NCBI GenBank assembly: GCA_937930495.1 | Contig: CALGKL010000305.1 | Location: 1-5,820, forward strand | DNA length: 5,820 bases | Direction of reading: 5' to 3' | From: an uncultured Gloeocapsa sp. | GTDB lineage: Bacteria; Cyanobacteriota; Cyanobacteriia; Cyanobacteriales; Gloeocapsaceae | In this document: one piece after another, positions 1 to 5,712 of the stretch | Layout of the letters: each line of letters starts with the position of its first letter | Numbering within the stretch: position 1 is the stretch's first letter | Translations under genes and position numbers: made by a program | The notes under the pieces: model-generated | Told to the model about the DNA's origin: nothing | Databases searched by the model: none | What the model saw: only the letters and a program-made list of their open reading frames with translations

Positions 1-35
1 TTATTATCCTAACACCACCGCTACTATCGACCTCT

Positions 36-44
36 TGCTATAAT
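36..44 (+). promoter_or_regulatory. Extended -10 promoter of the efflux operon
   Basis: TATAAT at 39-44 is a perfect -10 hexamer, preceded by TG at 36-37 with one base between, giving the extended -10 form TGnTATAAT. No good -35 hexamer is visible about 17 bases upstream (around 16-21), which an extended -10 can compensate for. A transcript would begin near 51. The hexamer overlaps the ATG at 43, so a message made from it would lack that ATG. Only 42 bases lie upstream, so operator sites further left cannot be seen. Confidence 0.6.
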
Positions 45-75
45 GATAGTTACAAAACTTAATAGAAATAAGAGT

Positions 76-80
76 GAGAG
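76..80 (+). promoter_or_regulatory. Possible ribosome binding site, adaptor gene
   Basis: GAGAG lies 7 bases before the in-frame GTG at 88 and 10 bases before the in-frame GTG at 91. It is a partial Shine-Dalgarno match. No comparable purine motif precedes the ATG at 43. It supports a GTG start downstream of the promoter but is weak on its own. Confidence 0.35.
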
Positions 81-87
81 ATTGACA

Positions 88-1455
88 GTGGTGCAACCCG
101 CTAAAGAAGAACAACCCGAGTTAGAAAATTCTCAAACCAAAACTCCTAATAATTCGGTCAAACAAGGCTGGCTACTATTAGGTATCGGCTTAGGCGTAAT
201 TATCTCCTGGGGAGCAACAACCCTACTATCCTCAGAAACCCAGATTAGTGCCGAAACCCCCATCGAATTAGCCCCTCCCTTTCAAACCGTAACCACTACC
301 CAAGTAGAAACAACTGAAATTTTACGTACTCTTAAAGCGACAGGAACGGTAACAGCAGTTGAGCTAATTCCCGTATCTAGCCAAGCTACAGGCTTACAAA
401 TCACCGAAATTCTCGCTCAAGAAGGAGAATGGGTAGAATCAGGACAGGTTCTCGCTCGTTTAGATAGTAGTATATTACAAGCACAACTATTAGAAAAACA
501 AGCCGCCGTTAGCCAAGCTAGAGCCCGTCTAGCGGAATTAGAAGCAGGAACACGCCCCGAAGAACTCGCCAGGGCACAACAAAACGTCAAGAGCGCTCAA
601 GCGGCTTTAGTCAAAGCCGAGTCAGATTTACTCCTAGCTGAAACCAGAGTACAACGGAATCGTCAGTTAGCCTCCGAAGGAGCGATTTCCCGCGACCAAC
701 TCGAAGAAATCCTCAACGATGCCAACAGTAAACGTTCTACCTTAGAACAGGCTCAAGCTACCCTCAAAGAAACCCAAGCTAGATTAGCAGAATTAGAAAA
801 AGGAGAACGTCAAGAAGTAATCTTACAGGCTAAAGCTCAATTGGCTCAAGCTGAAGCACAATTAAATCTAGTTCAAACCCAATTAAAACAAACAGAAGTT
901 GTAGCACCAGTTAGAGGAAAAATAGCTCAGAGAAACGCTAAAGTAGGGGAGATAAGCACCAGTAATCTACCCTTATTCCAAATTATCCAAGACGGACGTC
1001 TGCAAGTTGAACTCAAAATACCAGAAACCCTGATTAGGGAAATTAAACCAGGACAAGTTGTTAAATTTGACTCTAACCCAGGTAGTAGTGAAAATATCCT
1101 TGGTAGGGTGAAACAAATTAACCCCCTGATTGATGAAACATCCCGTTTAGCCATAGTAGAAGTAGATTTACCCCCGGAAACCTCTTTAAAACCAGGAATG
1201 TTTGTCAGAGCAGGAATTATCACCGATACGGTTAGTATCCTAACTATACCCCTAGGAGCAGTTTTACCCCAAAACGATGGCACAGGGATTGTTTATACCC
1301 TGGAAAATGAACAAGTTACCCCCAAACAAGTAGAAGTGGGTGAGATTCTCCCCCAAGCCAAAATCGAAATCAAAAAGGGTTTAGAGACAACAGATATCGT
1401 TGTAGTTGAAGGAGCAGCCTACCTCCGAGAAGGCGATCGCGTCAAGGTATTATAA
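88..1455 (+). CDS. RND efflux periplasmic adaptor subunit (HlyD/AcrA-like membrane fusion protein)
   Basis: This is a periplasmic adaptor that would link an inner-membrane RND permease to an outer-membrane channel. With a GTG 88 start it has 455 residues. There is a short charged cytoplasmic tail and one membrane anchor (about 28-47, GWLLLGIGLGVII), with no lipoprotein cysteine. The first lipoyl half is at about 94-126 (ATGLQITEILAQEGEWVESG). A long alpha-helical hairpin at about 127-270 carries two similar segments, ARLAELEAGTRPEE at 146 and ARLAELEKGERQE at 231. The second lipoyl half is at about 271-290 (VVAPVRGKIAQRNAKVGE), then a beta-barrel (about 303-380, ending KPGMFVRAGI) and a membrane-proximal domain. 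Length fits the family. The RND permease gene starts 4 bases after its stop, so the two are surely cotranscribed and partners. Start choice: ATG 43 (470 residues) and GTG 91 are alternatives; I prefer 88 because ATG 43 overlaps a perfect extended -10. The function class is secure; the substrate is unknown. Confidence 0.93.
   Translation: MVQPAKEEQPELENSQTKTPNNSVKQGWLLLGIGLGVIISWGATTLLSSETQISAETPIELAPPFQTVTTTQVETTEILRTLKATGTVTAVELIPVSSQATGLQITEILAQEGEWVESGQVLARLDSSILQAQLLEKQAAVSQARARLAELEAGTRPEELARAQQNVKSAQAALVKAESDLLLAETRVQRNRQLASEGAISRDQLEEILNDANSKRSTLEQAQATLKETQARLAELEKGERQEVILQAKAQLAQAEAQLNLVQTQLKQTEVVAPVRGKIAQRNAKVGEISTSNLPLFQIIQDGRLQVELKIPETLIREIKPGQVVKFDSNPGSSENILGRVKQINPLIDETSRLAIVEVDLPPETSLKPGMFVRAGIITDTVSILTIPLGAVLPQNDGTGIVYTLENEQVTPKQVEVGEILPQAKIEIKKGLETTDIVVVEGAAYLREGDRVKVL
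523..816 (+). repeat. Imperfect internal repeat in the adaptor's helical hairpin
   Basis: Bases 523-564 and 778-816 encode related peptides, ARLAELEAGTRPEE and ARLAELEKGERQE, one on each side of the hairpin. The DNA has diverged, so this is an old structural repeat of the coiled-coil arms rather than a recent duplication. From memory, YbhG-like and many cyanobacterial adaptors have a similar paired motif. Confidence 0.5.
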
Positions 1456-1459
1456 TTTT

Positions 1460-4400
1460 ATGTCTTTTCATCTTCCCACTTGGTCAATTAAAAACCCTAT
1501 ACCCACTATCTTGTTATTTATCATCCTCTCGATTGTGGGTATATCTTCTTTTTTAAGATTAGGTATCGATAGTACCCCTAATATAGATATCCCCATAGTC
1601 TCAGTTACCGTCAGCCAAAGGGGTGCTAGTCCCTCGGAATTAGAAACCCAAGTCACCAAAAAAATTGAAGACGCAGTAGCTGGATTAGGTAATATTGACC
1701 AGATTATCTCTACTGTTAACGATGGTGTCTCTACTACCCTGATTAATTTTACTCTCGGTACGGATAGTAATCAAGCCACCAACGACGTCAGAAACTCCAT
1801 CGCCCAAATTCGTCAAGACTTACCCCTAGATATCAATGAACCCATTGTCAAACGTCTAGAATTCAGTGGCGGAGCAATTGTTACCTATGCAGTAGCCTCG
1901 GAAAAACTCTCCGTAGAAGAATTAAGTGATTTAGTCGATAATAAAATTATTCGCGAATTACTCAACGTCGAAGGGGTAGCAGCGATTGATCGCCTTGGAG
2001 GTGTCGATCGCGAAATTAGAGTAGATTTAGCGCCCGATCGTCTCCAAGCCTACCAAATTACCGCTACAGAAGTCAACGACCAAATCCGCAATATTAATAT
2101 TAACCTCTCAGGAGGACGCACTCAAATCGGTACAGGAGAACAAAATGTACGTACCCTCGGTAGTGCAGCAACCGTCGAAGAATTACGTAATTATCCGATT
2201 ATTTTACCCAATGGGGATACCGTCGCCCTAGCTAATCTAGGTAAGGTTGAAGACGGCTTCGCCCAAATCCGTCAATCGGCTTTTTTAAATAATCAACCCG
2301 TGATTGGTTTCTCCGTTAGACGTAGTACAGGAACTAATTTAGTTACCGTCGAAAACGGCGTTAAAAAAGCGATCGCCCAGTTAGAAAAAACCCTACCAGA
2401 AGATATTAGTTTTCAACTGATTTTTACCCTAGGTAACTCTATCCGCGCCGCTTATCAAAGTACCATCAGTTCCCTGATTATCGGTTGTATTTTAACAGTT
2501 ATTACCGTAGGATTATTTCTCAGAGATTGGCGCATTACCCTAATTACTGCTTTAGCTTTACCCCTCTCGATTGTGCCGACTTTTATAGTCATGCAAGCAC
2601 TAGATTATACCCTCAATGGGATGACCTTATTAGCCTTAGCTTTAGCAGTAGGGAATCTAGTTGACGACGCCATTTGTATGATTGAAAATATCGAACAACA
2701 TCTCCAAATGGGGAAAACCCCCTATCAAGCTGCTCTAGACGGTGCTAGAGAAATTGGTTTAGCCGTGGTAGCCACCACCGCAACCATTGTCGCCGTTTTT
2801 CTCCCGGTTGCTTTTATGGGAGGTATCCCTGGTCAATTCTTTAAACCCTTTGGTGTTACCGTAGCCGTCTCCACGATGTTTTCCACCCTAGTTGCTACGA
2901 CTATGACACCGATGTTGAGTGCTTATCTGTTAAAAAATAAAGACTATTTAACCCCTACTCAGCCAACTTCAGGACTGTATCGTCATATACTTACCTGGGC
3001 TCTACGTAACCGGACTACTACCATGATTGTGGCGATCGCCTTCTTTATCGGTAGCTTGCAACTTGTCCCCTACATCCCCAAGGGTTTAATCGACAGTAGC
3101 GATAACTCCCTCAGTATCCTCAACTTAGAATTACCTCCAGGTACCCAACTGAGTCAAACCGAAGCCGTGACAGCCAAAGTTAGCGCCCTCTTACAACAAC
3201 AACCGGAAGTTACTAGTACTCTGAGTACAATTGGGGGAGAAAGTCAAGGAAATACCAGCACAATTTATGTCAATCTAGTCCCCAAAAAAGAGCGTAATCT
3301 CTCTCAACTAGAATTTCAGCAGAGAATGAGAGAAGAATTAAAGCAGATACCAGGGGTAAGAAGCAGTTTCCGCGCCCTAGGAGGAGCAGGCAATAGCAAA
3401 GACCTCTCAATTATTCTTAAAAGCGAAAACCCTACCCTTTTAACCGAAACAGCCGCTAAAATTGAACAAGAAATACGTCAAATACCAGGAATAGTAGAAT
3501 TAGTCTCGAGCGCTAGTTTAGTTAAACCAGAAATTATCATTATCCCTAACTTTCAACGTGCAGCTGATTTAGGCGTATCCGTACAGGCGATCGCTCGTAC
3601 TGCTTCTCTAGCTTTACTAGGAGATAACGAAGCTAACCTCGCTAAATTTACCCTAGCAGATCGTCAAATTCCCATACGGGTTCAAATCGATCCTGACTAT
3701 CACGATGACCTAGAAACCATTAAAAATCTCTATCTACCTAGTAGTCGTGGTGGTTTAGTACCCCTCAACGCAGTAGCAGATATTCGTCTCGGGAGTGGAC
3801 CTGCTACCATCAATCGTTTTAACCGTTATCGTCAAGTTACCATTGAAGCTAACCTTCAGGGAGTTTCCCTCGGTGAAGCTATGACTAAAATCCGCGCCCT
3901 CCCCGCTTTTAATCCCCTTCCCCCTGGAGTGACGGAAGAACCCGCAGGAGACGCTAAAATCATGAGGGATATCTTTTCAGGTTTCGCTGGTGCTTTGGGT
4001 TTAGCGATTTTGTCCATCTACGGGATTCTAGTCCTACTCTACAATAACTTCCTCTATCCCATAGCTATTTTAACCGCCTTACCCCTGTCTGTAGGTGGAT
4101 CTTTATTAGCGTTACTGATTATGCAAAAGGAATTAGGACTATTCGCTCTCATCGGAATAGTCTTATTAATGGGTTTGGTCACTAAAAACGCCATTCTCTT
4201 GGTAGATTTTATCCTCGCCGCCCTCAGAGAGGGCAAACCCCTATCTCAAGCGATCATCACCGCAGGAGTCTCTCGTTTACGACCAATTCTGATGACCTCT
4301 ATCTCTACTATCGCTGGGATGATTCCTATCGCTATGGAATTAGGTGCTGATGGTGCTGTCCGAAGTCCTATGGCGATCGCTGTTATCGGTGGTTTTACCA

Positions 4401-4492
4401 CCTCTACCCTCCTTACCCTGGTTGTCGTCCCCGTCTTTTTTACTTATATCTATAACTTCGGTAAAAAAGCGCAAAAATTTTTGCGTAAGTAA
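1460..4492 (+). CDS. RND efflux permease, HAE-1/AcrB family
   Basis: This is an inner-membrane drug/proton antiporter of 1010 residues, close to the usual 1020-1050 (AcrB has 1049). The layout is canonical: TM1 (about 13-31), a large periplasmic loop (32-333), TM2-TM6 (about 334-490), TM7 (518-537), a second loop (538-840), and TM8-TM12 (about 841-997). Proton-relay residues are present: the Asp pair D402-D403 in VDDAI (AcrB D407/D408), K909 in TKNAILLVDF (AcrB K940) and R939 in SRLRPILMTS (AcrB R971). The DD pair separates it from CzcA-type metal pumps. The early loops hold family motifs (GASPSELETQV, TLGTDSNQA). Start: ATG 1460 gives MSFHLPTWSIKNP, the normal RND N-terminus; the frame stays open back to TTG 1406 inside the adaptor gene, which I reject. 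No strong ribosome site is seen, so translation is probably coupled to the adaptor stop at 1453-1455. Substrate unknown; no outer-membrane partner nearby. The last codons are copied in a remnant downstream. Confidence 0.96.
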   Translation: MSFHLPTWSIKNPIPTILLFIILSIVGISSFLRLGIDSTPNIDIPIVSVTVSQRGASPSELETQVTKKIEDAVAGLGNIDQIISTVNDGVSTTLINFTLGTDSNQATNDVRNSIAQIRQDLPLDINEPIVKRLEFSGGAIVTYAVASEKLSVEELSDLVDNKIIRELLNVEGVAAIDRLGGVDREIRVDLAPDRLQAYQITATEVNDQIRNININLSGGRTQIGTGEQNVRTLGSAATVEELRNYPIILPNGDTVALANLGKVEDGFAQIRQSAFLNNQPVIGFSVRRSTGTNLVTVENGVKKAIAQLEKTLPEDISFQLIFTLGNSIRAAYQSTISSLIIGCILTVITVGLFLRDWRITLITALALPLSIVPTFIVMQALDYTLNGMTLLALALAVGNLVDDAICMIENIEQHLQMGKTPYQAALDGAREIGLAVVATTATIVAVFLPVAFMGGIPGQFFKPFGVTVAVSTMFSTLVATTMTPMLSAYLLKNKDYLTPTQPTSGLYRHILTWALRNRTTTMIVAIAFFIGSLQLVPYIPKGLIDSSDNSLSILNLELPPGTQLSQTEAVTAKVSALLQQQPEVTSTLSTIGGESQGNTSTIYVNLVPKKERNLSQLEFQQRMREELKQIPGVRSSFRALGGAGNSKDLSIILKSENPTLLTETAAKIEQEIRQIPGIVELVSSASLVKPEIIIIPNFQRAADLGVSVQAIARTASLALLGDNEANLAKFTLADRQIPIRVQIDPDYHDDLETIKNLYLPSSRGGLVPLNAVADIRLGSGPATINRFNRYRQVTIEANLQGVSLGEAMTKIRALPAFNPLPPGVTEEPAGDAKIMRDIFSGFAGALGLAILSIYGILVLLYNNFLYPIAILTALPLSVGGSLLALLIMQKELGLFALIGIVLLMGLVTKNAILLVDFILAALREGKPLSQAIITAGVSRLRPILMTSISTIAGMIPIAMELGADGAVRSPMAIAVIGGFTTSTLLTLVVVPVFFTYIYNFGKKAQKFLRK
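4463..4485 (-). terminator. Possible - strand terminator inside the permease 3' end
   Basis: A perfect 16-base palindrome, CGCAAAAATTTTTGCG, lies at 4470-4485 and is followed on the - strand by C and then six T (4468 to 4463). This has the form of an intrinsic terminator reading leftward, for transcripts that pass the end of the ycf20 gene. The stem would be about 6 bp with an AATT loop and only three G-C pairs, so it is weak. The same bases encode the lysine-rich permease tail. On the + strand no T tract follows it. Confidence 0.25.
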
Positions 4493-4608
4493 ATAAAAGG
4501 CAATCTCAATTCCTGATGCAGTACAATCAATTAAACGAGTCAATAAATGACCCAAAACAGAGAGAAACTTTGACCGAAGCTGATTCAGTCGCCTTAGATG
4601 AAGCATCA
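4493..4608. other. Unassigned spacer between the permease and its remnant
   Basis: These 116 bases follow the permease stop. No promoter, clear hairpin or recognisable coding domain is visible. A + strand frame opens at ATG 4516 and runs into the permease remnant, giving a hydrophilic, acidic peptide (for example TLTEADSVALDEAS) that I do not recognise. A short resemblance (CAATTCCTGATG at 4507 against CAATTCTGATG at 4284) hints that part may also derive from the permease, but the spacing to the next match differs by about 52 bases and the match could be chance. Confidence 0.5.
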
Positions 4609-4731
4609 ATGGAATTAGATGCAGATGGTATTCTCCCTCGCGGCGATCGCTGTTATCGGTGGTTTGACTACTCCACTTATATCTACAACTTCGGTAAAAA
4701 AAAGCGCGAAAATTTCCAGGAGTATTTATGA
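4609..4731 (+). pseudogene. Decayed duplicate of the RND permease 3' end
   Basis: Three blocks match the intact permease in order. Bases 4609-4629 match 4334-4354 (19 of 21, encoding MELDADG for MELGADG). Bases 4642-4665 match 4372-4395 (24 of 24). Bases 4675-4701 match 4442-4468 (26 of 27, encoding TYIYNFGKK). Between blocks the copy lacks a net 5 bases and then 37 bases, so the middle is read in a shifted frame (GDRCYRWFDYS instead of AIAVIGGFTTS) before the original frame returns; the 42 missing bases equal 14 codons. TM12 is destroyed, so this cannot be a working permease end. A frame from ATG 4516 to TGA 4731 (71 codons) is open across spacer and remnant, but its sequence is explained by decay. 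It is either the tail of a lost second RND gene or a partial duplication. Its stop overlaps the end of the convergent ycf20 gene by 6 bases. Confidence 0.82.
4696..4725 (-). terminator. Possible terminator after ycf20 (T8 tract, weak dyad)
   Basis: On the - strand, 22 bases after the ycf20 stop, there is a run of eight T (complement of A8 at 4696-4703), preceded by CTGGAAATTTTCGCGC. The run is suitable for intrinsic termination, but the dyad before it is only a few A-T-rich pairs with almost no loop. The A8 tract is inherited from the lysine codons of the permease remnant. Low confidence. Confidence 0.2.
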
Positions 4732-5049
4732 GCCAATAATAAAAGCTTGTAAAAACAAACTATAGGTTAAACCAATTTTTAAAACATTAATAACAATCAT
4801 CCAGAGCGGACGCTTTTTCCGTGAATAGGACCAGCGACTAATTATTTCTGTAGTAATTAGTAGAGACGCTGAAGTGGGCACATCCCAAAAGGCTGCTTGT
4901 CCTGCTGTACTAACTATAGCAACACCTAGGAAAAAACCCAATAAAATGCTAATAAATATCAGCGAAACACTACGCCAAGGATTATTAAAAAAAGTTTGTA
5001 ATCTGACAACCTGAGTATTAATTAAAGTGTCTAGACGGGTTCTTTGCAT
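4726..5049 (-). CDS. ycf20: Ycf20-like membrane protein (DUF565)
   Basis: A 107-residue membrane protein that I assign to the Ycf20/DUF565 family of cyanobacteria, algal plastid genomes and plant nuclear genomes. Visible marks are the N-terminal MQRTRLDTL, NPWRSVSL at 23-30, a first membrane segment at about 27-47 ending in STAGQ, a second at about 56-72 with TTEIISR, a third at about 82-104, and a C-terminal FLQAFIIGS. Family length is about 100-110, so it is complete. Its biochemical role is unknown; I recall that plant and Chlamydomonas relatives were linked to non-photochemical quenching through the npq6 mutant. It begins at ATG (complement of 5047-5049), 12 bases after the DUF3611 stop, so the two probably share a transcript. 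No strong ribosome site is visible. Its 3' end converges on the permease remnant. Confidence 0.85.
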   Translation of the reverse strand: MQRTRLDTLINTQVVRLQTFFNNPWRSVSLIFISILLGFFLGVAIVSTAGQAAFWDVPTSASLLITTEIISRWSYSRKKRPLWMIVINVLKIGLTYSLFLQAFIIGS

Positions 5050-5061
5050 AACTTAATCAGA

Positions 5062-5634
5062 CTAGCGACTAATGCGATTCAACAACCATAACGAGGTAAT
5101 TATACCTGTAAAATGAGCTGTAATAGTATTAGTATTGGCTTGAATAATTAATAAATCAATCGAGTTAACAAAATCCGTAGGACCAGTAAGACCTATAGCA
5201 ATTTGGGGACGAGCTAAAGACTTAGCCAAAACTATACCAACTAAAGCTTGTGCGCCGATAGTTGCTAACAACAGACCCACAATATTAATAATTAAACCAG
5301 TTTTAATTAACTGAATGGTGTCGGTTTTCTTCGGACGTAAAGTGGGGTCAGGAGTTTGAATTTTTTTAGCAATTTTGCCATAACGATAAGCGAAAAAAAT
5401 GGCAATTATTAATAAAATTAAACTGATAACAGCACAGAAAATACCAAAGCTAGTCCCCTCGGTTCGTTCTTTAGTTTCTACTAAAACAGGTGTAGCAAAT
5501 AACAGGGTTACCCCTGAGACAACACCTAAAACAATCTGTAACCAAAAACCAAAAAAACTCCCCCTTTTTAAAGAAGTAACTACTTTTTCGACATTGGGGG
5601 GTAAAAGACGGCTAATTTCAGAATTTTTAGTCAT
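5062..5634 (-). CDS. DUF3611 family membrane protein (TIC21/PIC1-like)
   Basis: A 190-residue membrane protein assigned to DUF3611, the family that includes the plant chloroplast inner-envelope protein TIC21/PIC1. A soluble N-terminus (LPPNVEKVVTSLKRG) precedes four predicted membrane segments at about 27-50, 62-83, 107-138 and 170-187. Characteristic stretches are SFFGFWLQIVLGVVSGVTLL in the first segment and QANTNTITAHFTGIITSLWL near the C-terminus, which I recognise as the family's most conserved part. Plant members have been proposed both as an iron permease and as a protein-import component; I recall Synechocystis sll1656 as the cyanobacterial relative. Which role holds here cannot be read from the sequence. 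It is first in a probable operon with ycf20. Start ATG is the complement of 5632-5634; no clear Shine-Dalgarno is seen. An overlapping five-codon leader frame precedes it but is probably chance. Confidence 0.85.
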   Translation of the reverse strand: MTKNSEISRLLPPNVEKVVTSLKRGSFFGFWLQIVLGVVSGVTLLFATPVLVETKERTEGTSFGIFCAVISLILLIIAIFFAYRYGKIAKKIQTPDPTLRPKKTDTIQLIKTGLIINIVGLLLATIGAQALVGIVLAKSLARPQIAIGLTGPTDFVNSIDLLIIQANTNTITAHFTGIITSLWLLNRISR

Positions 5635-5712
5635 AACAGTAAACTCATACTTTAATTTAATTTTCCTATAGTTTTGTCGAAACTGCCATATTTTAGCTAA
5701 AATAACTATTAA
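5635..5712. other. Divergent promoter region between DUF3611 and rnpB
   Basis: These 78 AT-rich bases separate two divergently read genes, so they should hold both promoters and the DUF3611 leader. A plausible rnpB promoter is seen on the + strand. For the - strand I find no convincing -35/-10 pair; TATAGG (complement of 5665-5670) is a weak candidate. Confidence 0.55.
5674..5703 (+). promoter_or_regulatory. Candidate rnpB promoter
   Basis: TTGTCG at 5674-5679 (4 of 6 to TTGACA) and TAAAAT at 5698-5703 (5 of 6 to TATAAT) are separated by 18 bases. This puts transcription start about 7-10 bases later, at or just before the expected 5' end of the RNase P RNA near 5713. The element fits by sequence and position. 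Confidence 0.5.

Larger units (their letters stand above)
1433..4650. repeat. HIP1 octamers (GCGATCGC), six copies
   Basis: The palindromic octamer GCGATCGC occurs at 1433-1440, 2369-2376, 3032-3039, 3587-3594, 4373-4380 and 4643-4650. The last two are the same site in the permease and in its remnant. This is the highly iterated palindrome of many cyanobacterial genomes and a strong taxonomic hint. It is scattered within genes, with no array structure. Confidence 0.85.

Noticed and set aside
1451..1456. TATAAT between adaptor and permease as an internal promoter
   Set aside because: It overlaps the adaptor stop codon and would start transcription at or beyond the permease ATG. No extended -10 or good -35 supports it.
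1406..1459. TTG at 1406 as the permease start, overlapping the adaptor gene by 50 bases
   Set aside because: The 18 extra residues are just the adaptor's coding DNA read in another frame. ATG 1460 gives the normal RND N-terminus (MSFHLPTWSIKNP) right after the adaptor stop.
4571..4608. Resemblance of TLTEADSVAL to the permease segment SQTEAVTAKV (near 3160)
   Set aside because: Only a few codons agree (Thr-Glu-Ala) and the flanks do not align, so it is within chance.
4340..4609. 89-codon - strand frame covering the permease end and the spacer
   Set aside because: Most of it lies antisense to the conserved permease C-terminus and the product resembles no family I know; it is a shadow of the real gene.
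4516..4731. 71-codon + strand frame as a real small gene
   Set aside because: Its second half is a frameshifted, deleted copy of the permease tail and the first half has no recognisable family. There is no evident ribosome site.
5631..5648. Five-codon leader frame (MSLLL) whose TGA overlaps the DUF3611 ATG
   Set aside because: It has no ribosome site, is very short, and such overlaps arise easily by chance in AT-rich leaders.
5399..5671. 90-codon + strand frame opposite the DUF3611 gene
   Set aside because: It is antisense to a conserved membrane-protein gene, has no family features, and crosses the divergent promoter region.
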